Shown here piece after piece: positions 20,746-28,900 of a stretch of DNA of 64,000 nucleotides (position 1 is the stretch's first letter; every line of letters starts with the position of its first letter). This DNA comes from Hydrogenophilaceae bacterium. Lineage in GTDB: Bacteria; Pseudomonadota; Gammaproteobacteria; Burkholderiales; Thiobacillaceae. Location: assembly GCA_024709485.1 (NCBI GenBank), contig JANJWO010000074.1:41385-105384 (forward strand), written 5' to 3'. The notes under the pieces were generated by a model. That model did not search any database, had not been told where the DNA came from, and was given only the letters and a program-made list of their open reading frames with translations. Made by a program: the position numbers and the translations under genes.

Positions 20746-22330
20746 GAGGAAAGTCTACAGTTACTTGAGGTTTTCGGATCCGAAGCAGGCGGCGGGATCT
20801 TCGGCGGACCGGCAGATGGAGTACGCGCGCCGGTGGGCGGCGGAGCACGGGCTGGCGCTGGATGAATCGCTGTCGCTGCGGGATGAGGGATTGTCGGCTT
20901 ATCACCAGCGGCACGTCAAGGTCGGGGCGCTTGGAGTGTTTCTGCGGGCGGTGGAGGATGGGCTCATCGAGGCCGGGTCGGTGCTAATCGTAGAGGGGCT
21001 TGACCGGCTCTCCCGGGCCGAGCCGCTGAAGGCCCAGGCGCAGCTGACGCAGATCATCCATGCGGGGCTGACGGTGGTGACCGCGGCGGACGGGCAGGAA
21101 TACAGCCTGGAAGCGATCCGTGAGAACCCCTACAAACTCATCCACAGCCTAGTGGTGATGATCCGGGCCCACGAGGAAAGCGACACCAAATCCAAACGGG
21201 TGAAGGCGGCGATCCGCCGGCAGTGCGAGGGGTGGATTGCCGGCACGTGGCGCGGCGTGATTCGTAATGGCAAAGACCCTCACTGGGTGCGCTGGAATGG
21301 CACAGGGTGGGAGTTGACACCCGAACGGGCTGAGGCGCTGCGCTATGCCGTGAGGAGGTTTCTGGACGGGCTTGGCGGCATCCAGATCGTGCGTGAGATG
21401 GCCGCTCATGGCATGCAGCTTACCGACGATGGCAGGCTGGGCTCGCCTCATCTTTATAAGACGCTGCGCAAGCGACTGCTGATCGGCGAGCGCGAGATGA
21501 CGCTCGATGGCGAGACCTACGCGCTGCCCGGTTATTACCCTGCCCTGCTCACCGAAGATGAATTCAACCGGCTGCAGCTGGCGCTGGCAAGACGAGTAGG
21601 CAAACGCGGGGTGGGCCAGATCCCCAACATCCTCACCGGCATGGGCCTCGCCGTGTGCGGGCACTGCGGGGGCGCCATGGTGTCGATCAACAGCCTCAAA
21701 GGCAGAAAGCTCAAGCCCAATGGCCAGCCCTGGCCGGGAGTACTGCGCATCGGCTGCACCAGCCACCAGCGGGGGGCGGGGTGTGCGGTCATCGGCACGA
21801 TCCAGGCCCTGCCCATCGAGCGGGCACTGATGCTCTACTGCTGCGACAGCATGAAGATGAACGAACTGATGAGCGGCGGAGACCAGGGGCAGGCCCTGCG
21901 ATCCGATCTGGCGGCCGCTCGCAAACGTTTCGCCGAGACAGAAGCCAAGCTCGAACGCCTGGCCAGAATGCTGGCCGAAGACGACGAACCAACACCCATC
22001 ACCGTCCTGCGCCAGATCCGCGAGCTGGAAGCCACAGCCGAACAGGACAAGCAGGGCATCGAAAAGCTGGAACGGGAACTGGCCAGCCTCAAGCCAACCC
22101 CCGCCGCGCCGGACCTGGCCGACCGCTGGCTGGCGCTGCTGGACGGCGTGGAGAACCTGGACGTCGATGCACGCATGGAAGCCCGCGAGCTGGTGCGCGC
22201 GAGCTTCGCCAGAATCACCCTCTGGCACCACGGCAAGGACAGCCGGGTGGTGGACATGGAGATCACCGCGCGCGGCGGCGGGTCCACCAAGTTGCGAATC
22301 GACAAGGCATCGGGGCTGTTGCTGGACTAA
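20744..22330 (+). CDS. int: Large serine recombinase (phage integrase)
   Basis: A 528-residue large serine integrase. The N-terminal resolvase domain has the nucleophile Ser and Arg pattern [19 protein letters not shown], then [12 protein letters not shown]. The recombinase domain follows at about residues 160-290. The zinc ribbon is at CGHCGG with a second Cys pair in [12 protein letters not shown], and a long coiled coil (residues about 385-460) follows. It recombines attP and attB with no need for homology. attL lies 62 bases before its start, the usual place of attP. The ATG overlaps the rimO ATG in the palindrome CATG, and no Shine-Dalgarno is visible, so it may be poorly translated or leaderless. 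Confidence 0.96.
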   Translation: MRKVYSYLRFSDPKQAAGSSADRQMEYARRWAAEHGLALDESLSLRDEGLSAYHQRHVKVGALGVFLRAVEDGLIEAGSVLIVEGLDRLSRAEPLKAQAQLTQIIHAGLTVVTAADGQEYSLEAIRENPYKLIHSLVVMIRAHEESDTKSKRVKAAIRRQCEGWIAGTWRGVIRNGKDPHWVRWNGTGWELTPERAEALRYAVRRFLDGLGGIQIVREMAAHGMQLTDDGRLGSPHLYKTLRKRLLIGEREMTLDGETYALPGYYPALLTEDEFNRLQLALARRVGKRGVGQIPNILTGMGLAVCGHCGGAMVSINSLKGRKLKPNGQPWPGVLRIGCTSHQRGAGCAVIGTIQALPIERALMLYCCDSMKMNELMSGGDQGQALRSDLAAARKRFAETEAKLERLARMLAEDDEPTPITVLRQIRELEATAEQDKQGIEKLERELASLKPTPAAPDLADRWLALLDGVENLDVDARMEARELVRASFARITLWHHGKDSRVVDMEITARGGGSTKLRIDKASGLLLD

Positions 22331-22363
22331 AACCCGCCGTTCGTCGGCTTGTTAAAATAAATC

Positions 22364-22392
22364 TTGCTGTTTCGTAAATTACGAAATATATT
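22364..22392 (+). promoter_or_regulatory. Promoter with a palindromic operator filling the spacer
   Basis: A -35 box TTGCTG (22364-22369) and a -10 box TATATT (22387-22392) are 17 bases apart. The spacer is exactly the palindrome TTTCGTAAATTACGAAA (22370-22386), two 8-base arms around one base. A repressor bound here would block RNA polymerase. The downstream Aca2-like gene is the obvious candidate binder, since Aca2 proteins bind inverted repeats in acr promoters. Confidence 0.82.
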
Positions 22393-22444
22393 TACAGCAT
22401 GGAGGACGCGATGGGCGCGGCCTCAGTCTTCAGGAGACAGAATC

Positions 22445-22828
22445 ATGAAACACTACTTCGCCATCATCGGGACCAGCCGCAATGCCTTCGGCGGCGTTCG
22501 CTACACCCTCACCCCTTACAATTCAGAATCTGACATCATCGGCTTCGCCCACGAAGAATGCGCACGCAGCGGCGAGTCGCTTGAGTCCATCGCCGGCATC
22601 GGCTTCAAGACCATCAACGAAGGCACCGACGACGAAGAGATCGTTGCCGAGCGTGAATTCGCCGAAGGCGAAGAATTCCAGGCCGCGCTCAGCAAGCTGA
22701 ACGATGACGGCAGGCTCTACAGCGTGTTCGACGACTCAGATCCTGAGCAGGTTCTCTGCTTTATCGAAGTGGCTGATCGCATCGGCGAAGGCGAGCGCGC
22801 CCGCGAGCTGGCTGAAAAATTCGCATGA
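22445..22828 (+). CDS. Unknown acidic protein, candidate anti-CRISPR or other counter-defence protein
   Basis: A 127-residue soluble acidic protein I do not recognise (start MKHYFAIIGTSRNAFGG; long Asp/Glu stretches such as NEGTDDEEIVAEREFAEGEEF). It starts at an ATG eight bases after AGGAGA; a longer frame upstream overlaps the promoter. Its stop overlaps the start of the Aca2-like gene (ATGA), and both follow a promoter with a palindromic operator. Known acr operons have this form: small unknown gene, then aca, with autorepression. By guilt-by-association it is a candidate anti-CRISPR; anti-restriction or another early function is possible. Confidence 0.6.
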   Translation: MKHYFAIIGTSRNAFGGVRYTLTPYNSESDIIGFAHEECARSGESLESIAGIGFKTINEGTDDEEIVAEREFAEGEEFQAALSKLNDDGRLYSVFDDSDPEQVLCFIEVADRIGEGERARELAEKFA

Positions 22829-23304
22829 CCCCCGCCGAACTCAAAACCCTGCGCGAATCCCTGGGCCTCAGCGCACAGTGGGTCGCGGACCAGTCCGGCG
22901 TGCGGTTGCGCACGGTGCAGTATTGGGAGGCCGGGCGCATGCCCGTGCCGGAGGACGTGGCGGCGCTGCTCTCGCGCATCGACGCGCAGTACGAGCGCGC
23001 CGTGTCCGAGGCGCTGGCGGCCATCAACGAGGCGCCGGAGAAGCCCGCCGAGGTGGTGCTGGTGCGCTACCGCAGCGATGCCGACCTGTGGCGCTTCCGC
23101 CCGGACATGGAACCGCTGCCGGCCAGCAGCCATGCTGCACTGCTCTCGCGCCTACGCCGTGCCTTGTGGACTGCCGGCGTGCCATCGGTGATCGAGTACA
23201 TGGAGCCGGATGAATACCTGGCCTGGCTAGGCAAGCGCAAGGACACCGATGCCATGCGCGCGGCGTGGGCGGCGGCCCAATCCGGCCCGCCAGGATCGCC
23301 GTAG
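22825..23304 (+). CDS. Aca2/YdiL-like helix-turn-helix autoregulator
   Basis: A 159-residue protein with an N-terminal helix-turn-helix (AELKTLRESLGLSAQWVADQSGVRLRTVQYWEAGRMPVPEDV, residues 4-46). The RTVQYWEAGR-x-PVP-x-DV pattern is that of the YdiL/Aca2 family. The remaining 110 residues, with VRYRSDADLWRFRPDMEPLP, are longer than in typical Aca2. Aca proteins repress acr genes after the first burst of transcription. It overlaps the upstream gene by 4 bases and probably binds the palindrome at 22370-22386. Some YdiL-like proteins are not linked to acr genes, so the link is suggestive only. Confidence 0.75.
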   Translation: MTPAELKTLRESLGLSAQWVADQSGVRLRTVQYWEAGRMPVPEDVAALLSRIDAQYERAVSEALAAINEAPEKPAEVVLVRYRSDADLWRFRPDMEPLPASSHAALLSRLRRALWTAGVPSVIEYMEPDEYLAWLGKRKDTDAMRAAWAAAQSGPPGSP

Positions 23305-23314
23305 CACGGCGATC
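23294..23314. terminator. Hairpin between convergent operons
   Basis: GATCGCCGT, loop AGC, ACGGCGATC is a perfect 9-bp stem over the stop codon of the Aca2-like gene, where the plus-strand operon meets the end of the minus-strand lytic operon. There is no T-run, so it may slow or protect transcripts rather than terminate them alone. Confidence 0.5.
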
Positions 23315-23324
23315 TCGCCGCGCC

Positions 23325-23495
23325 CTATACCTTGGGTCCAACCCTGAACCGCAAGGCCCTGTAGACCATTCTTTCGAGGCGGACGGGGTCGGGCGTGGTG
23401 CCGAGCAGACGGCACAGAAAAATCAGTGCGGTAAGGTAGGGCTCGAACCACCAGGCCAGGCGGCAGGTCACTTCGATGGCCGGTTCGTCCGCCAT
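23325..23495 (-). CDS. Small phage protein with one hydrophobic segment
   Basis: A 56-residue protein (MADEPAIEVTCRLAWWFEPYLTALIFLCRLLGTTPDP). The segment WWFEPYLTALIFLCRLLG looks like a membrane-associated helix. Similar tiny proteins lie at the end of lysis cassettes in many siphoviruses; their role is unknown. It is the last gene of the leftward operon and its ATG overlaps the Rz stop. Confidence 0.6.
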   Translation of the reverse strand: MADEPAIEVTCRLAWWFEPYLTALIFLCRLLGTTPDPVRLERMVYRALRFRVGPKV

Positions 23496-24061
23496 CATCT
23501 TCTCCCGCTCATTGCCCACTCATGGCAGGCCCCAGCGTAGGCGGCGGCGCGGTCGGCTTCGGCGGCAAGATCGAGGATGAAGTCGGAGGCTTCGGCAGAA
23601 AGAAGTCCGCCACGCGTTTCTGGAAATCCGGATTCGGCGGCGGGGTGCGCAGGATCGCCGGTGGCTGTGGCGGCTCCGGGCAGGTGGCCGCAACCGGGGC
23701 GGGCGCCGGGGTCGCGCAGCCCGCCAGCAAGGCGAGCAAGGCGGCGGTTGTCAGCAAGAAGGCGTTCCGTAGTCTGGGCAGCTTCATGGTGCGTTACCTC
23801 GATCTGGTTGGCGAGTTCCCGCGCTTTGGCTTCTGCCTTGCGCGCGGCCTGGGTTGACTGGGTAATCGCCTCCGCTTGGCGGCGCTTTTCTTCCTGCCAG
23901 TCCGATTTGAGCTTGTTGACGGCCGCATCCATTTGCCAGCCACGCACGGTCCATACCGCAGTGGCGGCACCGGCTGCGCCAAGCGCAAAAACAATAAGCA
24001 GCGCCCAGCCATACACGGGCGACGGGATCAACGAAGGGATCATGGCTTTTATCCAGTTCAT
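23495..24061 (-). CDS. Rz-like inner-membrane spanin
   Basis: A 188-residue protein with a single N-terminal membrane anchor (PSPVYGWALLIVFALGAAGAATAVW), then a long periplasmic coiled coil (AAVNKLKSDWQEEKRRQAEAITQSTQAARKAEAKARELANQIE). This is the layout of the i-spanin Rz, which works with Rz1 to fuse inner and outer membranes at the end of lysis. Rz1 is nested inside it in another frame, as in lambda. Its start overlaps the stop of the small membrane gene upstream (ATGA). Confidence 0.85.
   Translation of the reverse strand: MNWIKAMIPSLIPSPVYGWALLIVFALGAAGAATAVWTVRGWQMDAAVNKLKSDWQEEKRRQAEAITQSTQAARKAEAKARELANQIEVTHHEAAQTTERLLADNRRLARLAGGLRDPGARPGCGHLPGAATATGDPAHPAAESGFPETRGGLLSAEASDFILDLAAEADRAAAYAGACHEWAMSGRR
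23509..23787 (-). CDS. Rz1-like outer-membrane spanin lipoprotein, nested in Rz
   Basis: A 92-residue frame wholly inside the Rz gene but in another frame. It has a lipoprotein signal (FLLTTAALLALLAGC, lipobox LAGC) and a very Pro-rich mature part (PAPAPVAATCPEPPQPP). These are the marks of Rz1. It would sit in the outer membrane and bind the Rz coiled coil. Confidence 0.85.
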   Translation of the reverse strand: MKLPRLRNAFLLTTAALLALLAGCATPAPAPVAATCPEPPQPPAILRTPPPNPDFQKRVADFFLPKPPTSSSILPPKPTAPPPTLGPAMSGQ

Positions 24062-24210
24062 AGCCGATCAAGCCTTTGCTTTAAATGGTGGCGCACGATG
24101 CGGAACGCGCGCTCGATTTCGTACCCCAGATGATGTCGTGTCCACCAGCCGGCCAGAAACATAAAGCCGCAGCTCAGGACGAACAGGGCGATCTTGGTTG
24201 CCGTGCACAT
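24058..24210 (-). CDS. Tiny single-span membrane protein of the lysis cassette
   Basis: A 50-residue frame: a hydrophobic helix (TKIALFVLSCGFMFLAGWW) followed by a basic, amphipathic tail. AGGAG lies 8 bases before its ATG, and its TGA overlaps the Rz ATG, so it looks translated and coupled to Rz. It might assist holin function. It overlaps the 24068-24304 frame in a different phase, so one of the two could be spurious; the ribosome site favours this one. Confidence 0.6.
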   Translation of the reverse strand: MCTATKIALFVLSCGFMFLAGWWTRHHLGYEIERAFRIVRHHLKQRLDRL

Positions 24211-24304
24211 GCTTGCGCTCCTCTCTCAGCCGTTCGGCTGCCTGGATGATCCAGTCAAAGGGATTGCCGCGGCCGTCCCACTCGGGGAACTGGCGCGGCT
24301 TCAT
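24068..24304 (-). CDS. Small hypothetical phage protein
   Basis: A 78-residue frame (start MKPRQFPEWDGRGNPFDWIIQAAERLREE). Its ATG overlaps the TGA of the gene upstream, consistent with translational coupling. The second half overlaps the 50-residue membrane gene in another frame and is Arg-rich with no clear structure, so only the N-terminal half may be under selection. No function can be given. Confidence 0.45.
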   Translation of the reverse strand: MKPRQFPEWDGRGNPFDWIIQAAERLREERKHVHGNQDRPVRPELRLYVSGRLVDTTSSGVRNRARVPHRAPPFKAKA

Positions 24305-24480
24305 GGCTGCGACTCCCGAAACCAGAAGCCGACTGCCATACCGAACACCGGCCCGATGCCGGCGATGTAGCTTTGCGCGTCCAGCTTGCCTTCCGCCATG
24401 GCCCAGATCAGCGGCCCGATGTAGGCCACGCCCAGCAACACGGTGACGATGGCCTTGAAGTTGAGCACACGGGTAGTCAT
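24301..24480 (-). CDS. Small membrane protein, possible holin
   Basis: A 59-residue protein with two hydrophobic stretches (FKAIVTVLLGVAYIGPLIWAM and YIAGIGPVFGMAVGFWF), compatible with a two-span holin. It lies directly after the endolysin (4-base overlap) in the lysis cassette. Holins time lysis; with a signal-anchor endolysin a pinholin would be enough. The neighbouring 130-residue coiled-coil membrane gene is an alternative holin. Confidence 0.65.
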   Translation of the reverse strand: MTTRVLNFKAIVTVLLGVAYIGPLIWAMAEGKLDAQSYIAGIGPVFGMAVGFWFRESQP

Positions 24481-24995
24481 GGTTGCTCTCCCAGGCAGCG
24501 CGCGCGGCGCTGCAGATTGCGCGCCCACACCCCCCAGCAGCGCTTGTTCGGCTGGCCGTTGATCAGGGTGGAGCAGTCATACCCCCCGCTGAATTTGTAG
24601 CGCAGGTAGGCCTCGCAGGATTCGCGATACTGCCCGGCGTTGGCCAGGCGTACCATGCTGGACTTGCAGGTGGCCGTCACCCCGTACTGGTAGGCGAAGT
24701 CCACGAGGGTGTCGTACTCGTGCTGGGTCAGCTTGGCGGTTATGCATTGCTTCAGCCCCGCCTCGTCCTTCTGGATGTGCTGCAGGCTGCGCTGCGCGGC
24801 CCTTACCGGAGTGATGGTGTCGCCCTGGCGCACCGGGCTGCCATCCTCGCGAAAGGTCGAACCAAAGCCCACGGTAAAGCGGTCGTTTTGTGTCGGCACG
24901 ATGGCACGATCGGTGTACCCTTCGCTCACGAAAAGCCCCACCAGCGCCGCGGCGGAAAGCGCCAAGTACTTGATGGGGATGCGCGGGATGTTCAT
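24477..24995 (-). CDS. GH24 endolysin with N-terminal signal-anchor
   Basis: A 172-residue R-type lysozyme. The N-terminal helix (IKYLALSAAALVGLFVSEG) is weakly hydrophobic and rich in Ala and Gly, like signal-anchor-release endolysins, and runs straight into the catalytic Glu of FVSEGYTDRA. The substrate-cleft part TVGFGSTF and the C-terminal lobe (LTQHEYDTLVDFAYQYG) are typical of the family. It would cut peptidoglycan after release from the membrane. The ATG of MNIPRIPIKYL is chosen since the longer frame lies in the gene upstream. Confidence 0.9.
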   Translation of the reverse strand: MNIPRIPIKYLALSAAALVGLFVSEGYTDRAIVPTQNDRFTVGFGSTFREDGSPVRQGDTITPVRAAQRSLQHIQKDEAGLKQCITAKLTQHEYDTLVDFAYQYGVTATCKSSMVRLANAGQYRESCEAYLRYKFSGGYDCSTLINGQPNKRCWGVWARNLQRRARCLGEQP

Positions 24996-25384
24996 GCGCC
25001 GATCGGAATCCTGATGCCAACTGCCGCGAGCGTTGCATACACCGCGCCGGCCATGCAGCCAAGCAGGAACAAAATCAAAAACCAGTTCGTGCGCGCCCAG
25101 GTCATCACCGCCCAAAACCCTTTCAGCTTCGCCCAGGTCTCTGGCAAATCGGAGAGCTTGCCCATGTTGGTGGCGATCTCCTCGAGCGCATTGCTCATGC
25201 GCTTGGTCGTTTCCGTCACGCTGGCCGTGAAGCGGGAAAAATCGCCGCGCAGCCCGGTCATCTCATTGCGAATGCTGACCATGTCCAGGTGCATCGTATT
25301 CAAGCGCTCTTCCACATCCTCGCGGTGTTCGCCGAGCGCCTTGTAAACGATCTGCTTCACCTCTTCGCGGTCTTCCGGCTGCAT
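24992..25384 (-). CDS. Coiled-coil protein with C-terminal membrane helix, lysis-associated
   Basis: A 130-residue protein: an acidic, helical N-terminal 70 residues (MQPEDREEVKQIVYKALGEHREDVEERL) and a C-terminal membrane span (NWFLILFLLGCMAGAVYATLAAVG). The layout resembles the XhlA/hemolysin-type accessory proteins near phage holins. Its stop overlaps the endolysin ATG. A role in membrane targeting during lysis is inferred from position. Confidence 0.7.
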   Translation of the reverse strand: MQPEDREEVKQIVYKALGEHREDVEERLNTMHLDMVSIRNEMTGLRGDFSRFTASVTETTKRMSNALEEIATNMGKLSDLPETWAKLKGFWAVMTWARTNWFLILFLLGCMAGAVYATLAAVGIRIPIGA

Positions 25385-25415
25385 GGTTTCCTCTCCCCTG
25401 TTCCTGGTGTCTATG

Positions 25416-25988
25416 TCACGCGGCGCCCTTGATCTGCCCGGTGGCGATCAGCGCAGTACGCAGGGCGTGCACCAGCGTGGACAGGTTGCGCACGTCGTCG
25501 GCCAGCTCTTCGCACTTGTCGCGCAGGGCGACGACCTCGGCCTGGGTGTAGGTGGCGCCGATGGGCAGCGTGCCGATCTCGCCATCGGTATTGTTCAGCG
25601 TCACCGCCGCCTGGGCGGCACCCGCCTGCTCCGCCAGCGAAATCCCGGTGGACCAGGCCGTGGTGTATGCCGAGATCACGTCCTCGTCCTCGACGTAGGC
25701 CACCCAGCCCTCTCTCGGCACGCCGAAGACCCAGATCGAGCCATTCCACACAGCGACCTGGCCGTCCTTCGCTGCCCAGGCGCCGGTAGCGGCGGCGGCC
25801 ACGATGTAGGTATCGCCCGCCGTCGGCGAGCCGGGCGGTGTGGTCAGGTCGCGGTCCTTGACAGACAGGTGATAGGCGAATCGGCCAATGGACTTGAGGT
25901 TGTCGTCCATCGCCGTGTTCCAGCCGCTTTCGCCAAGCGACCACCCATATTTCAATCCGCTGCGCGGTTCAGTGCTTGCAGGCATCAT
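25416..25988 (-). CDS. DUF2793-like phage tail protein
   Basis: A 190-residue protein. Residues about 15-110 have the pattern of phage tail DUF2793 proteins (LKYGWSLGESGWNTAMDDNLK, PPGSPTAGDTYIVAAAATGAW, GQVAVWNGSIWVF). A C-terminal helical part (TQAEVVALRDKCEELADDVRNLSTLVHAL) probably forms a trimeric coiled coil. It overlaps the tail-tip gene by 4 bases and is likely a fibre or tip appendage contacting the host. Confidence 0.7.
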   Translation of the reverse strand: MMPASTEPRSGLKYGWSLGESGWNTAMDDNLKSIGRFAYHLSVKDRDLTTPPGSPTAGDTYIVAAAATGAWAAKDGQVAVWNGSIWVFGVPREGWVAYVEDEDVISAYTTAWSTGISLAEQAGAAQAAVTLNNTDGEIGTLPIGATYTQAEVVALRDKCEELADDVRNLSTLVHALRTALIATGQIKGAA

Positions 25989-28900
25989 TGACCTCCGTAG
26001 TAATAGCCATAGTTGAAGCCGTACCCCTCGCGGAGCACGGTGACGTTGTGCTTTTGATAGCTGGCCAGGCCAGCACGCACGGATTCAAGCTCGAATCGAA
26101 TTTTTCCATTCAGGCGGCCGCTGCCAACATAGCGAGTCAATTCGGAGGCGGGCGGCGTGAAGTTCTCGACGTAGCGAGCGATGCCTTTCGTGATTCGCAA
26201 GTCGTCGAGGTGGCCGTTGAAAAAGCTCGTGCCGTCGCGCGCGACGCCGGCGCGCACTTCATCGCCTGAAGCGGTCAGGCTTGCTGATGATGTATAGCTG
26301 CCTTCGGATACCCCGTTCAGGTAAAGCGTGAAGACATTTCCTTTTCTCACAAGCGCGATGTGATACCAGGTGGCCGAGGCAAGCGAAGTCGTCCCTTCTA
26401 TCACCTTGCCGAGAGAGGTCATGAACAGCACGATTTTTTGGTATGGCGACACGTTCGTCAGGCTCAGTGTGTAGCCATCAACCCCGGAAGTTCCTTTTGC
26501 CACAATTCCTGCACCACTGGCGAAAGCGTTGACCCTTATCCAGGCTTCGATCGTGAAATCGCCGGCGCCAAAATCAAAGTCGGCATGGTCCGGCGTGCTG
26601 ATATAGTCGCCAGTCCCATCGAACAGGCCGGCAGCACCGCCGTACTTGCTTTGCGCGGTATCGATCTGCGCATTTCCGTTTGCCGTCCAGGTCTTGCCCT
26701 TCGCATCAGTGAAGGCTGGCGATGCATCGGTGCCGTTGAAATTCAAGAGCGATGCAACGCTGGTCCAATAGGGCTCTTCTACGACATCGTAGATAAATTG
26801 GCCTAATTGCTGTTCCGGCGGCGTGAAATTTCCGTTGTATCTCGCGGCATAGGTGATTCGGATGTCATCCATGTATCCGGCATACTCTTCGCCAGACAGG
26901 TTGTTCTGGCCCAGGCGAAGAATTGTTTCGCTGATCGAATAGGCATTGGTTGACCCGGTACCGGTATCGATGCCGTTGATGTAGAGCTTCCAGGCATCCC
27001 CTTTTCTAACCAGTGCGAAGTGCGTAAACCTGTCATCGGGCAGCGTGAGCGCGTTCACGTCGACGAGGTTGATGTAGGCTCCGCCAGAATACCCTTGGAT
27101 ATACAGCCGCACCGGGTTCGTCGTCCCCTCGCGAATAATCCACAGGCCGCCGCTATAGTTGTTCGATCCCATCTGCACAACGCGAGCGTACGGCTGGCAG
27201 TTCGCCGCAATCGGCTTTAGCCATCCCTCGATCGTCAAATCGCTCGTCCCCGGCGCCGGGAACGTATACACGACAAGCCCGTCCGCGGACCCCGGAAAAT
27301 AACCGCTGGCCGCGCCGAAGCGATAAGTGTTCGTGCTGATCACGGCGCCGCCCTGTGTCGTCACGGTCTTGGGGGTCGGAGAAGTATCGCTGAAGACCGT
27401 CGACAGGTTTGCACCGTTCATGTTCAGAAGAAGCTGAACCTGATTCCAGTACGGGTCCGCGCTGCCGCTTTTGCTTTCGGCCGTTTCATCGACGGTCGAA
27501 TAGGTGTATCCATTCCCGGTGAGCCCTGACTCCGTTCTGAGCAGCGAATCGGTTTCCCCGTAGATGCGCAGGGTGTAGCTCGTGCCAGATTCCGGGCCGA
27601 TGTTTCCGTAGGTGTAATCGATCAGGTCGCCGCCGCTTTGCTGTAGCCGGTCGCGATGCGCCCAGGCGGCGCTGAACGCCGACAGGCCATCTATCCACGC
27701 TGGGTAGTAGCTGCCGTTGACCTTGAGCTGACCAGGCGGATACGGGCGCGCGGCGCGTTGATCCATGGTGACTGAATCCGCCGTGGCGGTGGCAATGTCC
27801 AACACGCCCGCCCCGGTCACCGGCAGTATCTTGGCCGCGACGGTTTCCGCATCTGCGTACTCGACATCGTCGCTGGCGGCGAAGGCATCCCAAAACAGGA
27901 TGGTTTCGCCAGCAACATGGGTGGCCGGCACGGTGTCGAGCACGCCGCGCTTGGCAGTCAGCGCGGTATCGGTGACCGACACGACCTTGCACAGCTCGCC
28001 ACCGATCTGGCAGTGCGTGCCGGCTTCAACCAGGTCGAGGTCCACGCCGCTATCGATGCTGATGGTTTCATCGGTGTAGCCGATGTCCGCCGCGAGGCGC
28101 GCATAGGGCGCAAAATCCATGACCGGGCCTTCCGCGTACCCGGCGCCGGCTTCCACCCACACCTGGGCATTGATGGCCGCGCCGTCGCCTGCCGGGCGGT
28201 CCCCCGTCACCAGCAAGTAGCCACGCTCGGGGTGCGCGGCGATTTCGGAGCTGGCTTCGTCGTCGCCCTTGCGCTGGACGATTTCATAGTACGGCGCCTC
28301 GATCACCAGCCGATGCGGAGAGGGGGCCGCATCCACCACCGGATTCGTCCAGTCTGTGGCAGGCGGCGCGGCATTGACCGATTCGGGCAGGTCGTAGATA
28401 TCCTGGGTGGCGGTGATGCGCACGCGATTATCGCGGCCGTTGCCGAAGGCGATGTCCGTCACGCGCATGACCACATTGTTCAGCCGGCCCTGCGCATCCG
28501 GCCAGTTGAGCTTGAACGGATGGCCGACATTGAGCCCGGCAGCCTCGCGGTTGGCATAGATGGTGCAGGACACCAGCGGCGTGGACAGGCTTTTCAGGTC
28601 GCGCGCGGCAATGCGCGAAGCGATCCTGCTGTTGGTGAACCCCGGGTATTCGACCGTGGTATTGATGATGCTGCCCTGTATCTGCGCCAGCGCGGTATTG
28701 TCGAGAGAAACCGTGGCATCCTTGCCGGTTCTGAAGTCCCAATATTTGATGGTGACTGAATTGACCAGGTCGCCGATCACCGAAGTCTTGACATTCTCCA
28801 CGCGATCGACATTGCTCTCGTCCAGCAGCAACAGGGTGTTCTCGTCATAGTTCGCACGCACCAGGTACAGCTCGAACTTGCCGGTGGTGCGGTTGACGTA

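Noticed and set aside
25985-26110. Possible third DGR variable region at the end of the tail-tip gene (Gly/Tyr-rich end)
   Set aside because: No match to the template repeat; the Gly/Tyr richness is only a superficial similarity.
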